Shown here piece after piece: positions 15,531 to 24,119 of a stretch of DNA of 48,686 bases. Source of the DNA: an uncultured Spirochaetales bacterium (lineage in GTDB: Bacteria > Spirochaetota > Spirochaetia > Sphaerochaetales > Sphaerochaetaceae). Under the pieces are notes generated by a model, which saw only the letters and a program-made list of their open reading frames with translations, had not been told where the DNA came from and did no database searches. The first letter of the stretch is position 1, and every line of letters begins with the position of its first letter. Location: positions 1 through 48,686 of the forward strand of contig CASFMA010000052.1 in NCBI GenBank assembly GCA_949295675.1, given 5' to 3'. Both the position numbers and the translations under genes were made by a program.

Positions 15531-16250
15531 ATGCCGATGAATATTTATGACAATGAGGAATTCTTCAGATCCTATGTGAAGCTCCGCGAAGGGCTCAACT
15601 ACAATGACTTGCTGGAGACGCCTGCTATGCTCTCCCTCATCGATGACATCAGAGGCAAGGAAATCCTTGATATCGGATGCGGATTCGGAAAGACCGACAG
15701 GACATTCATAGAGCTTGGCGCCAGGCGCGTCAGGGGCATGGATATATCAGAGAAGATGATCGAAAAGGCAAAAGCCGAGAACATGGCAGAAGGCATCGAA
15801 TACAGCGTCATGCCTGCCGGCAGGCTTCAGGATATCGATGGCTTATATGACATCGTATACAGCTCGCTGTGCTTCCATTACATAGAGGACTTCGGGAAGC
15901 TGATCAGCGATATACACAGCAAGCTCAGGCCAGGTGGGATGCTGCTGTTCTCCCAGGAGCATCCTATAACGACAGCCGATTATGAAGGAGGCTTCTCAGA
16001 GGACAGCAGGAGATACACATTCTCATCATATCAGAGAGAAGGAACAAGAGTATCTGAATGGTTCGTTGATGGCGTTGTCACATATCACAGGACTTTCAGC
16101 ACGATAATAACTGAAATTGTACGAAGAGGATTCAGGATTGATACAGTTCTTGAACCAAAGCCATCTGAAAGCGCTATAAGAATGCTTCCAAGAATAGAAA
16201 GGGAATATGAGAAACCATCTTTTCTGATAGTTAAATCATATAAAAACTAA
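15531..16250 (+). CDS. Class I SAM-dependent methyltransferase
   Basis: A 239-residue enzyme with a clear cofactor-binding core: EILDIGCGFGKTDRTFIELGA (motif I), VRGMDISEKMIEKAKAE (acidic strand end), YDIVYSSLCFHYIEDF and LRPGGMLLFSQEHP. The substrate is not evident; relatives methylate small molecules. It stands alone, divergent from the flavodiiron gene and convergent to tolC. The ATG at 15531 is followed by another two codons later; GGAAAG is the only upstream purine run, about eight bases away. Confidence 0.85.
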   Translation: MPMNIYDNEEFFRSYVKLREGLNYNDLLETPAMLSLIDDIRGKEILDIGCGFGKTDRTFIELGARRVRGMDISEKMIEKAKAENMAEGIEYSVMPAGRLQDIDGLYDIVYSSLCFHYIEDFGKLISDIHSKLRPGGMLLFSQEHPITTADYEGGFSEDSRRYTFSSYQREGTRVSEWFVDGVVTYHRTFSTIITEIVRRGFRIDTVLEPKPSESAIRMLPRIEREYEKPSFLIVKSYKN

Positions 16251-16400
16251 TAATAACAATTCATTAACGATATAATTTTATATATGAAAGTTATCATATA
16301 TCAGTCTTTTCATATATAATTAGCATCGTAACTTATATGCAAGATATCATTATTGATGCGATAAACCACTGAAACAATCGATAAACAGCATCATATCTGC

Positions 16401-16430
16401 AAGATCCCAGGCAATAAAGCCAGGGATCTT
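16401..16430. terminator. Hairpin in convergent gap before the tolC-like gene end
   Basis: Arms AAGATCCC-A-GGC and GCC-A-GGGATCTT around AATAAA, four bases past the TolC-like stop. The rest of the 16251-16433 gap is AT-rich, with an inverted repeat around TATATGAAA/TTTCATATA, and shows no gene. Confidence 0.6.
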
Positions 16431-16433
16431 ATA

Positions 16434-17846
16434 TCATTCAGCCATGCCATCGGAAATAGTCATAGGATGTTCCGTATCGATTCCCGCCAGATAATAAAGC
16501 ATGTAGCAGTTCTGGAACATCGATGCCTTCTCATTGACAAGCGCCAGCTCCTGCTCAAGCAGCGACAGCTGGGCTGCAAGGATATCCTGGTCAGATGATG
16601 AACCAAGTTCCTTCTTCATCTTCTCATCATCGACCTTCCTCTCCTCATTTTCGATCTTCAGCTCCTGGTAATCAACCTTCGCAGAAGAAAGATCCAATGA
16701 TGAATAGGCGCTGACAACAGCGCTCTCTAAGGCATCCCGCGCAGCATCGTAATCTATATTGCTGGACTCTATCTGGCTTTCAATCCTGTCGATGTTGTTG
16801 AGTATCTTGCCGCCATCCCAGAGCGTAGTCTTGAAGGCCACCGTAACCATGAGGTTCCAATCATCCTTCCCTGTCCAGTTCTTCTCTATGAATGGAAAGC
16901 GCGGCCCGCCATAGCTGGCAGATAGCTGCAGCGCTATATCAGGGATGCCATACATTGAGGCATTCGCTATCTTCTTCCCATACTCGGCAGCCTCTGTCGC
17001 CTTTGAAGCCATGACAAGCGAAGGAGAAGACGGAGAGACAGCAAGCTCCACAAGGGTGTCAAGAGGATATGACAATATTGCTGTGATATCATCATCAGAA
17101 GGTACGTATGAGATATCATCACCTGCAAGGTCATCAATGCCTGTCAGTGTCCTCAGCGACTGCACAAGGCTGATCTTCTGGCTTTCCAGCTCCTTGAGCG
17201 AAAGCTCTGCCTGCTTTGCCTGTATCTGTGCATCGATAACATCAGAGGAGAGAACCGCCCCCTCAGCCTCGCCTTCCTCTGCCAGAGCGACAAGCTCTGA
17301 AGCTGTCCTGGAAGTCTCCTCAAGCAGCCCCTCAGCCTCGTTGATGAAGTACAATGCAGCAAGCCTCGACTTAAGCTCGGCAATCAGCTGCTTCTCCTTG
17401 TCGGAACGCTGTATCCTCATCGCGTCCTCCACAGTCTCGTACAGCTTCACTGAGTTGGTGATCTTCCCCCATGTGATCAGAGGCTGGGTTATGGAGAGAG
17501 AGGCGTTGTAATATGTGCTCTCCATGCCATCATACAGCTTTATGTCATATCCCTGAGCAAGCGGCGGACGGCCGATCTGGGTGAGTATGTCATTTGTATT
17601 TATGACGATATCATCAACAAGCGGATTCGGCATATACGTCCCAGTAAGCATCAGATCTATGGAGGGATGGTATGCAGCTTTCGCATCCTTGACATCCAGC
17701 TCGCTCTGTATGATGCTCTGGTCCGCCTTGCGGAGCTCGGTGTTGCTGACCACCATTGATGATATAAGGTCATCAAGATTATATGATGCCGTAATCGGAA
17801 TCAGGGCTGTTGTTGTTATCAGAGCAATCAAAATCAGTCGCTTCAT
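16434..17846 (-). CDS. TolC-family outer membrane efflux protein
   Basis: A 470-residue protein with a signal peptide (MKRLILIALITTTALIPITAS) and long amphipathic coiled-coil regions rich in Glu, Lys, Leu and Ala, as in TolC. The two halves each begin with the expected pattern (NLDDLISSMVVSNTELRKADQ and VELAVSPSSPSLVMASKATEAAEYGKK). It forms the trimeric outer-membrane duct of the efflux system encoded upstream. AAGGA precedes the ATG. It is the last gene of the operon, nine bases after the lipoprotein gene. Confidence 0.85.
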   Translation of the reverse strand: MKRLILIALITTTALIPITASYNLDDLISSMVVSNTELRKADQSIIQSELDVKDAKAAYHPSIDLMLTGTYMPNPLVDDIVINTNDILTQIGRPPLAQGYDIKLYDGMESTYYNASLSITQPLITWGKITNSVKLYETVEDAMRIQRSDKEKQLIAELKSRLAALYFINEAEGLLEETSRTASELVALAEEGEAEGAVLSSDVIDAQIQAKQAELSLKELESQKISLVQSLRTLTGIDDLAGDDISYVPSDDDITAILSYPLDTLVELAVSPSSPSLVMASKATEAAEYGKKIANASMYGIPDIALQLSASYGGPRFPFIEKNWTGKDDWNLMVTVAFKTTLWDGGKILNNIDRIESQIESSNIDYDAARDALESAVVSAYSSLDLSSAKVDYQELKIENEERKVDDEKMKKELGSSSDQDILAAQLSLLEQELALVNEKASMFQNCYMLYYLAGIDTEHPMTISDGMAE

Positions 17847-17855
17847 GGCAGTTCC

Positions 17856-18320
17856 TTAGTTGAACGACAGTACAGGAGATGCAGGAGAACCGCTTGCAGA
17901 GAATACAACAGTACCATCCTCTGAATCGATTGCATGCCTTCCATCATCAGATATTGCAAGCATATACAGCACCTGCCTGTCACCATCCTCGCCCCATTCA
18001 GGGCTGCCTGTGTCCCACATATACGGGAAAGAGACAGTACCGATAGAATCATCCGAGCCAGAAGAGCCAGGGAGGGATGAGGCGCTTGCAAGCCTGACAA
18101 CTGCATGGTAATAATAGCCGTCTATGCTCTCATCGCTTCCGATGAGGCTTATGGCATCATCCCTTGCACTCTTCGATGTGAACGCGTAGAAGTCCACGCT
18201 CTCCCCTGCATGCCCGGCCGAATCATATATCGTCGCATTGACGTATCCCGTGAAGACATATGAGCATGATGCGATGGCAAAGGCCAGCGCAAGCAGCATT
18301 ATGGTCCTGATTCTTCTCAT
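17856..18320 (-). CDS. Small lipoprotein of the efflux operon
   Basis: A 154-residue protein with a lipoprotein signal peptide (MRRIRTIMLLALAFAIASC; lipobox IASC). The mature part is acidic and Ser/Gly/Asp-rich with many aromatic residues and no recognisable domain. It lies between the RND pump (four-base overlap) and TolC gene (nine-base gap), so it is co-expressed with the pump. It may help pump assembly or be an accessory of the outer-membrane component; that is context-based. Confidence 0.7.
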   Translation of the reverse strand: MRRIRTIMLLALAFAIASCSYVFTGYVNATIYDSAGHAGESVDFYAFTSKSARDDAISLIGSDESIDGYYYHAVVRLASASSLPGSSGSDDSIGTVSFPYMWDTGSPEWGEDGDRQVLYMLAISDDGRHAIDSEDGTVVFSASGSPASPVLSFN

Positions 18321-21300
18321 TTCCGTTCCTCCTTCCTCCATTCCGGGAAAATCTTCCTTATCTTATGACGCTCCAGCAGGAAATAGAAAACAGGCATAAG
18401 GAAAAGCGTTATGAACGTTGATGTCGTAAGGCCGCCCATTATGACCTGTCCAAGCGGAGCATATATCTCTGCGCCTTCTCCTGTAGCGACCGACATCGGC
18501 AGCACTCCAAGGATAGTCGTCAGCGTACTCATCAGTATAGGGCGGAGCCTTGAAGCTGTCCCTGCCTGCACGTTTTCCTTGAGTGTCCTCAGCTCCTCGC
18601 TGTATGGCATATGCCCCATGAGATCTGCATCCTCATCATATGGGATCGAATGTTCGTCCATATACCTCTTCCTCGAACCTTCCTCAAGCTGGTTTATGTA
18701 ATCGACCATTATGATTCCATTGTTGACAAGCATGCCCGCAAGCGAGACGACTCCGAGTATTGCTATCATTGACAGAGTCGACCCGAATGCAGCAAGCGCA
18801 AGGACGACTCCGATGATGCAGAACGGGGTCAGGAGCATGATAAGAAGCGGCTGGTCGAAACGCTCGTATATAAGGACTATAACCATATAGACGAGGAATA
18901 GGGCAACGGCAAGGGCGCGGAAGACAGGAGGAAGGGACTCATCAAGCATCTCGCCTATGCCTCCTGCCTCCGTGGTCACGCCGTCAGGCAGAGGATTGGA
19001 AGCTATGAACCTGGCAACCCTCTCTGCAACACCAGCTGTGGACTCGGTCGTAAGCTGCGCGCTTACAGTCATCGTGAGGGACCTGTCGCTGTGGTCTATG
19101 CGTGAAAGGCTGTTCTCCTCGGCCAGGTCTGCAAGCGCATCCATCGACACGGCGCTTCCAGCCTGCGTATAGAGCCTGATAGAATCGAGCATCGGCTGGC
19201 CAATGGCCTTGTCCGCTATATCAGAGGAAAGGGTGATGTCATACCGCTTCCCGCCATCTGATGTGTATGTGCCGATATCCATGCCATTGAAGATGATTGC
19301 GCTTGTCATTGCGGCCTCATAATCAGATATCCCGAGCGATGACATATACTCATATGAGGCATCCATGATCGCCGTCTCGGCATCGTAGGACGAGCTTATG
19401 GAGACGGAAAGGACCTCAGGGTCGGACGAAAGGAATGACTCAATGCTCTCAGCAGCTTCATACAGAGCCCTGTTGTCATTCCCGACAAGCGTCAGGCCAT
19501 AGCCTCCGCCTCCTGAGATATATCCCACAAGATAGTCAAATCCGCCATTCTTCACGGTGACTGTCGCATCAGGGACGAGGCTCGATATGAGATACTGCAT
19601 CTGGATTATTATCTCGTGTATATCCCTCTCCCTTTCAGCGACAGGGACAAGGACAGCGTGTATTCCTCCCTGGTTCCTTGCCGAGGAGAATGAGAATACC
19701 TCAGTGCTCTTTCCTGTATAGACGATATCTGTATCAAGCTCGGGGACGTTATCGATCAGTATCTGCTCAACCTTCTCCATTCCGCGCCTTGTATCCTCGA
19801 GCGTGTAATAGTAAGGGAACTCTATGTTTATGTAGAAATCGCTGTTGTCCGTCGAAGGAATGAATGAGAGCTGAAGATTGGAAAGAGAATAGACAGATAT
19901 GACAGCGACAAGGGCGACAAGCACAAGCACGAAAGGAGTATGGTCCAGGGCACTGCCCAATGCCTTCCTGTACCCCGCCTCAAGCCTGTCTATTCCTCTC
20001 ATCAGCACGTTGTCACGTGGCGTTCTCCTGCCATCATCATGCAGCAGCTTGCTGAGTATGTAAGGCATGAATATTATCGCCACGAAAAGCGAGGAGAGGA
20101 TCGCGAACATCAGCGTCATCGATACGTCACGCAGGATATCGCCGATAAGCCCTGATATCATCGCAATAGGTATGAACACGACAACGGTCGTGAGGTTCGA
20201 GCCTATTACGGACCTGTCAACGATATCAGTGCCCCTGTAGATCGACTCACGCGCGCTGTAAAGAGCCTTGCCGTCACTCTCCTGCTGATAGAACCTGTAT
20301 ACCTGGTCAAGGACGACTATCGACGCATCGACGATGGAGCCAAGCGCCACGACTATGCCAGATATCGACATCAGGTTGATCGTGATCCCCGTAATCTTCA
20401 TGGCGAGGAACGTGAAGAAGCATGAGAGAGGGATCGACAGCCCGATGGCGAGGGTTGCCTTGACATCGCTCAGGAAGATGAAGATGACGATTATCGCAAT
20501 GATGATCCCCATGATTCCCGACTCTATGACATTGGAAAGGGAGGCGGAGATTATCTTGCTGTCATCGCTTATCATATGGTATGTGATGGCTCCGCCGGTT
20601 CCTGCTTCCATATCGGCAAGGATCTCCTTGACGGCATTAGTGATCTGCATAGTGTTGCCGTCAGAGCGCTTTGAGATGCTTACCTCTATCACACTGCGGC
20701 CGCCGCTTGTCACATAGTAGTCCTCCTCTGGATAGGAGAACTCTATATCAGCGACATCCGAAAGCCTTATGATCGTCCCCTTCTCATCTGCTCCAACAGG
20801 AAGATTGCCTATATCCGAAACATCGTCATATGAGCCATCGAATCTCATATCCACGGCCCTGCTGCCGCTTTCGACGGTTCCAAGAGGCATCGATGCGTTG
20901 GAGAACTGCAGGATCTGGTAGACAGTCGCAGGGGCTATCTTCCTGGCGTTGAGGTCATCCATCCGAAGCTTTATCTGCACCTCTGGCTCAAGCGATCCCG
21001 AGATCTCGACAGTCGATACTCCGGGAATCCTCGTGAGGCGCGGGCGGAGCTCATCGGTGACATACGCTGAAAGCGAGGCTATATCATCGCCGCCCTCGAT
21101 GATGAACGATGTGACAGGGAGCATCGTAGCTCCTCCCACTATCGCCTGCGGCTCGCCTTCAAGGCCATCTGGAAGTGACGATGAGAGCTGCGATATGCGG
21201 TTCCTCACCTCCTCAAGCTGGTCGTTGGGATCTACTCCGTCACGGAAAGTTATCGTCACGACGCCCACGCTGTTCATTGACTGGGAATCCATGCTCTTGA

Positions 21301-21529
21301 AGTCAGGCAGCGTAACGAAGTCATCCTCAAGGACATCCACCACCTCTTTCTCTATATCTTCTGCAGATGCACCTGGATAGATCGATATCACGAATATCTG
21401 CGGCAGGTCCATATTCGATATGAACTCCATATTCGTGGACGAGATCGAAAGCAGCCCGAAGAGGAGCAGGGCCAGGAGGATCATCGTCAGGACTGCCGGA
21501 TGCTTTACGGAATATCTGCTGATCTTCAC
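18317..21529 (-). CDS. RND-family efflux transporter (AcrB/MMPL-like, HAE type)
   Basis: A 1070-residue inner-membrane pump with the twelve-helix, two-porter-loop layout. The first helix region (ISRYSVKHPAVLTMILLALLLFG) and PGASAEDIEKEVVDVLED are typical of the AcrB superfamily. Helix 4 reads GSIVDASIVVLDQVYR, with one acidic residue where AcrB has the Asp pair VDDA. The second repeat shows VSLAGMLVNNGIIMVDYINQ. It should exchange protons (or Na+) for toxic or envelope compounds and work with the HlyD-like gene upstream and TolC-like gene downstream. It overlaps both neighbours by four bases. Confidence 0.92.
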   Translation of the reverse strand: MKISRYSVKHPAVLTMILLALLLFGLLSISSTNMEFISNMDLPQIFVISIYPGASAEDIEKEVVDVLEDDFVTLPDFKSMDSQSMNSVGVVTITFRDGVDPNDQLEEVRNRISQLSSSLPDGLEGEPQAIVGGATMLPVTSFIIEGGDDIASLSAYVTDELRPRLTRIPGVSTVEISGSLEPEVQIKLRMDDLNARKIAPATVYQILQFSNASMPLGTVESGSRAVDMRFDGSYDDVSDIGNLPVGADEKGTIIRLSDVADIEFSYPEEDYYVTSGGRSVIEVSISKRSDGNTMQITNAVKEILADMEAGTGGAITYHMISDDSKIISASLSNVIESGIMGIIIAIIVIFIFLSDVKATLAIGLSIPLSCFFTFLAMKITGITINLMSISGIVVALGSIVDASIVVLDQVYRFYQQESDGKALYSARESIYRGTDIVDRSVIGSNLTTVVVFIPIAMISGLIGDILRDVSMTLMFAILSSLFVAIIFMPYILSKLLHDDGRRTPRDNVLMRGIDRLEAGYRKALGSALDHTPFVLVLVALVAVISVYSLSNLQLSFIPSTDNSDFYINIEFPYYYTLEDTRRGMEKVEQILIDNVPELDTDIVYTGKSTEVFSFSSARNQGGIHAVLVPVAERERDIHEIIIQMQYLISSLVPDATVTVKNGGFDYLVGYISGGGGYGLTLVGNDNRALYEAAESIESFLSSDPEVLSVSISSSYDAETAIMDASYEYMSSLGISDYEAAMTSAIIFNGMDIGTYTSDGGKRYDITLSSDIADKAIGQPMLDSIRLYTQAGSAVSMDALADLAEENSLSRIDHSDRSLTMTVSAQLTTESTAGVAERVARFIASNPLPDGVTTEAGGIGEMLDESLPPVFRALAVALFLVYMVIVLIYERFDQPLLIMLLTPFCIIGVVLALAAFGSTLSMIAILGVVSLAGMLVNNGIIMVDYINQLEEGSRKRYMDEHSIPYDEDADLMGHMPYSEELRTLKENVQAGTASRLRPILMSTLTTILGVLPMSVATGEGAEIYAPLGQVIMGGLTTSTFITLFLMPVFYFLLERHKIRKIFPEWRKEERK

Positions 21530-22578
21530 GCCTCATCCTCCCCTACAACAGTCACAGGCATCCCTGATACAAGGCCATCGAGGCCTCTCACGATAAAGAA
21601 GGAATCGGCATATCCGTCAGGAACCGCCAGCCACGAGCCGTCATCAAGCCCTGTCTCGATATCGGCATACAGCGCCTCGCTGCCATCATCGGACAGCATG
21701 TACAGCCCGCCCCCGGCCTGCGCGGCATAATAAGGCAGCGCATAGCACTCATCTTCTGCAAGTACTATCGAGATATTGACAAACATCCCAGGAACGAAGC
21801 CTTCTGGGGAAAGAAGCCTCACCTTCATCTCGAATGTCTTTGACGTAGGATCGACATATGGCGCTATCGATATGATCTCAGCCTCGCTCATGCCGCCCTG
21901 AGGTGATGCTATCTCCACCTTGATGCTGTCACGCAGTGATGAGATCCTGGAAAAATAACGTTCGCCTATCTTGACTGAGACAACAAGGTCGGAGAGATCC
22001 GAGACAACAGCAAGAGGAGACTCAGGGGAAGCGATGGAACCAGCAGCGGATGGTGCCATAAGCACAGTGCCCGCAACAGGTGATCTTACCGTTGCATATG
22101 AAAGCTGGAGCTGGGCAAGCTCGAGCTGGGCTGATGCGGCATCAAGCTGAGCCTTAAGCATCTCATAGTCCTGCTTTGTCGCAGCGCCTTTCTGATAAAG
22201 AGCCTCTACGCGGCCAAATGAGCTTGAAAGCCCAAGGTACGCTGCCTCGGCCTGCGCTTTCTGCAGTTCGTACGGCTCCTTATCGATCTCAGCGATCACA
22301 GCGTCCTTGTCAACATGATCGCCAGCTTTCACAGGATAGCTCTCGATGGTCCCGCTCACAAACGGGACAACAGGTATCATGGCCTCAGCTTCTATGTATC
22401 CGGTAAGCTCAAGTGTATCGCGTATCACCCTCTTCTCAGGCTTCATGACCTCAACCGGCTTCACCGGACGCTCATACGAGACAGAGCTTCTGGTGCTGAA
22501 GAATACGGCAAGAGCCGCCATGATGGCGGCAAAGGCCAATATCAGCACAATATATTTTGCAATTCCTCTTCTTCTCAT
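21526..22578 (-). CDS. Periplasmic adaptor (HlyD/AcrA family)
   Basis: A 350-residue membrane-fusion protein. One N-terminal transmembrane anchor (KYIVLILAFAAIMAALAVFF) precedes the lipoyl half (GTIESYPVKAGDHVDKDAVI), a short alpha-helical hairpin (KAQAEAAYLGLSSSFGRVEA), the second lipoyl half (ATVRSPVAGTVLMAP) and the beta-barrel domain. No lipobox. GAGGGA eight bases upstream selects the ATG at 22578. It links the RND pump to the TolC-type duct and is the first gene of the operon; its ATG lies about 66 bases from a near-perfect palindrome. Confidence 0.9.
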   Translation of the reverse strand: MRRRGIAKYIVLILAFAAIMAALAVFFSTRSSVSYERPVKPVEVMKPEKRVIRDTLELTGYIEAEAMIPVVPFVSGTIESYPVKAGDHVDKDAVIAEIDKEPYELQKAQAEAAYLGLSSSFGRVEALYQKGAATKQDYEMLKAQLDAASAQLELAQLQLSYATVRSPVAGTVLMAPSAAGSIASPESPLAVVSDLSDLVVSVKIGERYFSRISSLRDSIKVEIASPQGGMSEAEIISIAPYVDPTSKTFEMKVRLLSPEGFVPGMFVNISIVLAEDECYALPYYAAQAGGGLYMLSDDGSEALYADIETGLDDGSWLAVPDGYADSFFIVRGLDGLVSGMPVTVVGEDEA

Positions 22579-22643
22579 CGCTTGTTCCCTCATCTTTGAA
22601 GATAATATGCAAAGGCTGATGATTCCTCGACAAAATGCCATCA

Positions 22644-22668
22644 CGGTGTTGGATTTAATCCAAAACCG
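22644..22668. promoter_or_regulatory. 25-base near-perfect palindrome, candidate operator
   Basis: Arms of 12 bases (22644-22655 and 22657-22668) pair at 11 of 12 positions around a central T at 22656; the core is TTGGATT-T-AATCCAA. It lies in the 161-base divergent region between the efflux operon and the aldehyde dehydrogenase gene. A further TTGGAT half-site follows at 22688. Such a site fits a dimeric regulator (TetR or MarR type); no regulator gene is adjacent. Confidence 0.6.
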
Positions 22669-22704
22669 ACACAATGTTTGAATTATGTTGGATAGCTCAG
22701 AGCG

Positions 22705-22739
22705 TTCACTATCCCGGCTCCTTGTGATATCATCGCGCC
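22705..22739 (+). promoter_or_regulatory. Leaderless promoter of the aldehyde dehydrogenase operon
   Basis: TTCACT (22705-22710), 17-base spacer, TATCAT (22728-22733), then CGCGCC and the ATG at 22740. Transcription is predicted to start at or next to the A of the ATG. There is no Shine-Dalgarno site. Confidence 0.6.
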
Positions 22740-24110
22740 ATGGCCATATATGAAGAGACGCTGGAACAGCAGAGAAGATATTTCAGGACAGGAGCGACGC
22801 TTCCTGTATCATTCAGGAAAACCATGCTCAGGAAGCTCAAGGATGAGCTGAAGAGACGTGAGGGCGATGTGATAAAGGCGCTTCACGAGGATCTTGGCAA
22901 GAGCGACTTCGAAGCATATGCAACGGAAATAGGGATCGTGTACGGAGAGATAAGCTATCTCTTGAAGCATCTTTCGTCATTCATGAGGAAGAAGAAGGTC
23001 GCTTCCCCTATAACTATATTCAAGGCAACATCATACACGATAAGGGAGCCTTTGGGGACTGTGCTTATCATGTCTCCGTGGAACTATCCGTTCCAGCTCA
23101 CCATGGTTCCTCTTGCAGGTGCGATAGCTGGCGGCAACACAGCCATAGTCAAGCCATCAAGGTACTCGAAGGCAACGTCAAGGCTGATGAAGGAGATCAT
23201 AGAAAGCATATTCCCGAAGGAGTATGTCGCAGCATTCGAAGGCGGCCATGAGACAAACACCGCGCTGCTTGAGGGAAGGTATGACATGATATTCTTCACA
23301 GGCAGCCCGAACGTCGGGAAGATCGTCGCAGCCAAGGCCGCGGAGACCCTTACCCCCACCGTCCTCGAGCTTGGCGGCAAGAGCCCTGTATTCATAGATG
23401 AGAGCGCGGATATCAAGCTCACGGCCCGCCGTCTTGCATGGGGCAAGTTCCTCAATGCGGGACAGACCTGCGTAGCGCCGGACTACGTGCTTGCAGACAA
23501 GAAGATAGTAAAGCCTCTGCTTGAGGCGCTAGAGAAGGAGACAAGGAAGATGTTCTCCTCATCCCCCCTTTCATCACCGGATCTTCCGAAGATAATAAAC
23601 GAGCGCCACTTCGAGAGGATAAGAGGGCTTATAGGAGGATCAAGGACAGCCTTTGGAGGAGAATGCGACAAAGATACGCAGAAGATAGAGCCTACGGTCC
23701 TCTATCCTGTACGCGAAGAGGATCCTGTAATGCAGGAAGAGATATTCGGCCCGGTCCTGCCAATACTGGAGTACGAAAGCCTTGACGAGGCGATAGACTT
23801 CGTACGAGGCAGGGAGAAGCCTCTCGCGCTATATGTCTTCAGCAGGAGCAGGAAGAACATCAGCAGGATACATGCCCTATGTGCTTTCGGAGGCGGCTGC
23901 GTGAACGATGCGGTGATACATCTTTCCAACCCACGCCTGCCATTCGGCGGTGTCGGCAACTCCGGAATGGGAAGCTACCATGGCAGAATGAGCCTTGAGA
24001 CCTTCACACATCAGAAATCCATCGTCAAGGAAGCGCTATGGATAGATCTTCCTGTGCGCTATGCTCCTTTCGGCAAGAAGATCAGACTGCTCAGGCTGCT
24101 GATGAGATAG
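22740..24110 (+). CDS. Aldehyde dehydrogenase (ALDH3-like)
   Basis: A 456-residue NAD(P)-dependent aldehyde dehydrogenase. Visible motifs are SPWNYPF (about 112-118), FTGSPNVGK, the general-base Glu in ELGGKSP (Glu210), the nucleophile Cys in NAGQTCVAPDYV (Cys244) and EEIFGPVLPI. Length and C-terminal tail (FGKKIRLLRL) resemble fatty/aromatic aldehyde dehydrogenases of the ALDH3 class. It probably oxidises aliphatic or aromatic aldehydes to acids. The start lacks a ribosome binding site and lies right after a -10 box. The chloride-channel gene follows nine bases later. Confidence 0.93.
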   Translation: MAIYEETLEQQRRYFRTGATLPVSFRKTMLRKLKDELKRREGDVIKALHEDLGKSDFEAYATEIGIVYGEISYLLKHLSSFMRKKKVASPITIFKATSYTIREPLGTVLIMSPWNYPFQLTMVPLAGAIAGGNTAIVKPSRYSKATSRLMKEIIESIFPKEYVAAFEGGHETNTALLEGRYDMIFFTGSPNVGKIVAAKAAETLTPTVLELGGKSPVFIDESADIKLTARRLAWGKFLNAGQTCVAPDYVLADKKIVKPLLEALEKETRKMFSSSPLSSPDLPKIINERHFERIRGLIGGSRTAFGGECDKDTQKIEPTVLYPVREEDPVMQEEIFGPVLPILEYESLDEAIDFVRGREKPLALYVFSRSRKNISRIHALCAFGGGCVNDAVIHLSNPRLPFGGVGNSGMGSYHGRMSLETFTHQKSIVKEALWIDLPVRYAPFGKKIRLLRLLMR

Positions 24111-24119
24111 GAGTCAGGG

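Noticed and set aside
16251-16433. A small RNA or mobile-element end in the AT-rich gap
   Set aside because: There are inverted repeats but no promoter/terminator pairing or target-site duplication that would support either.
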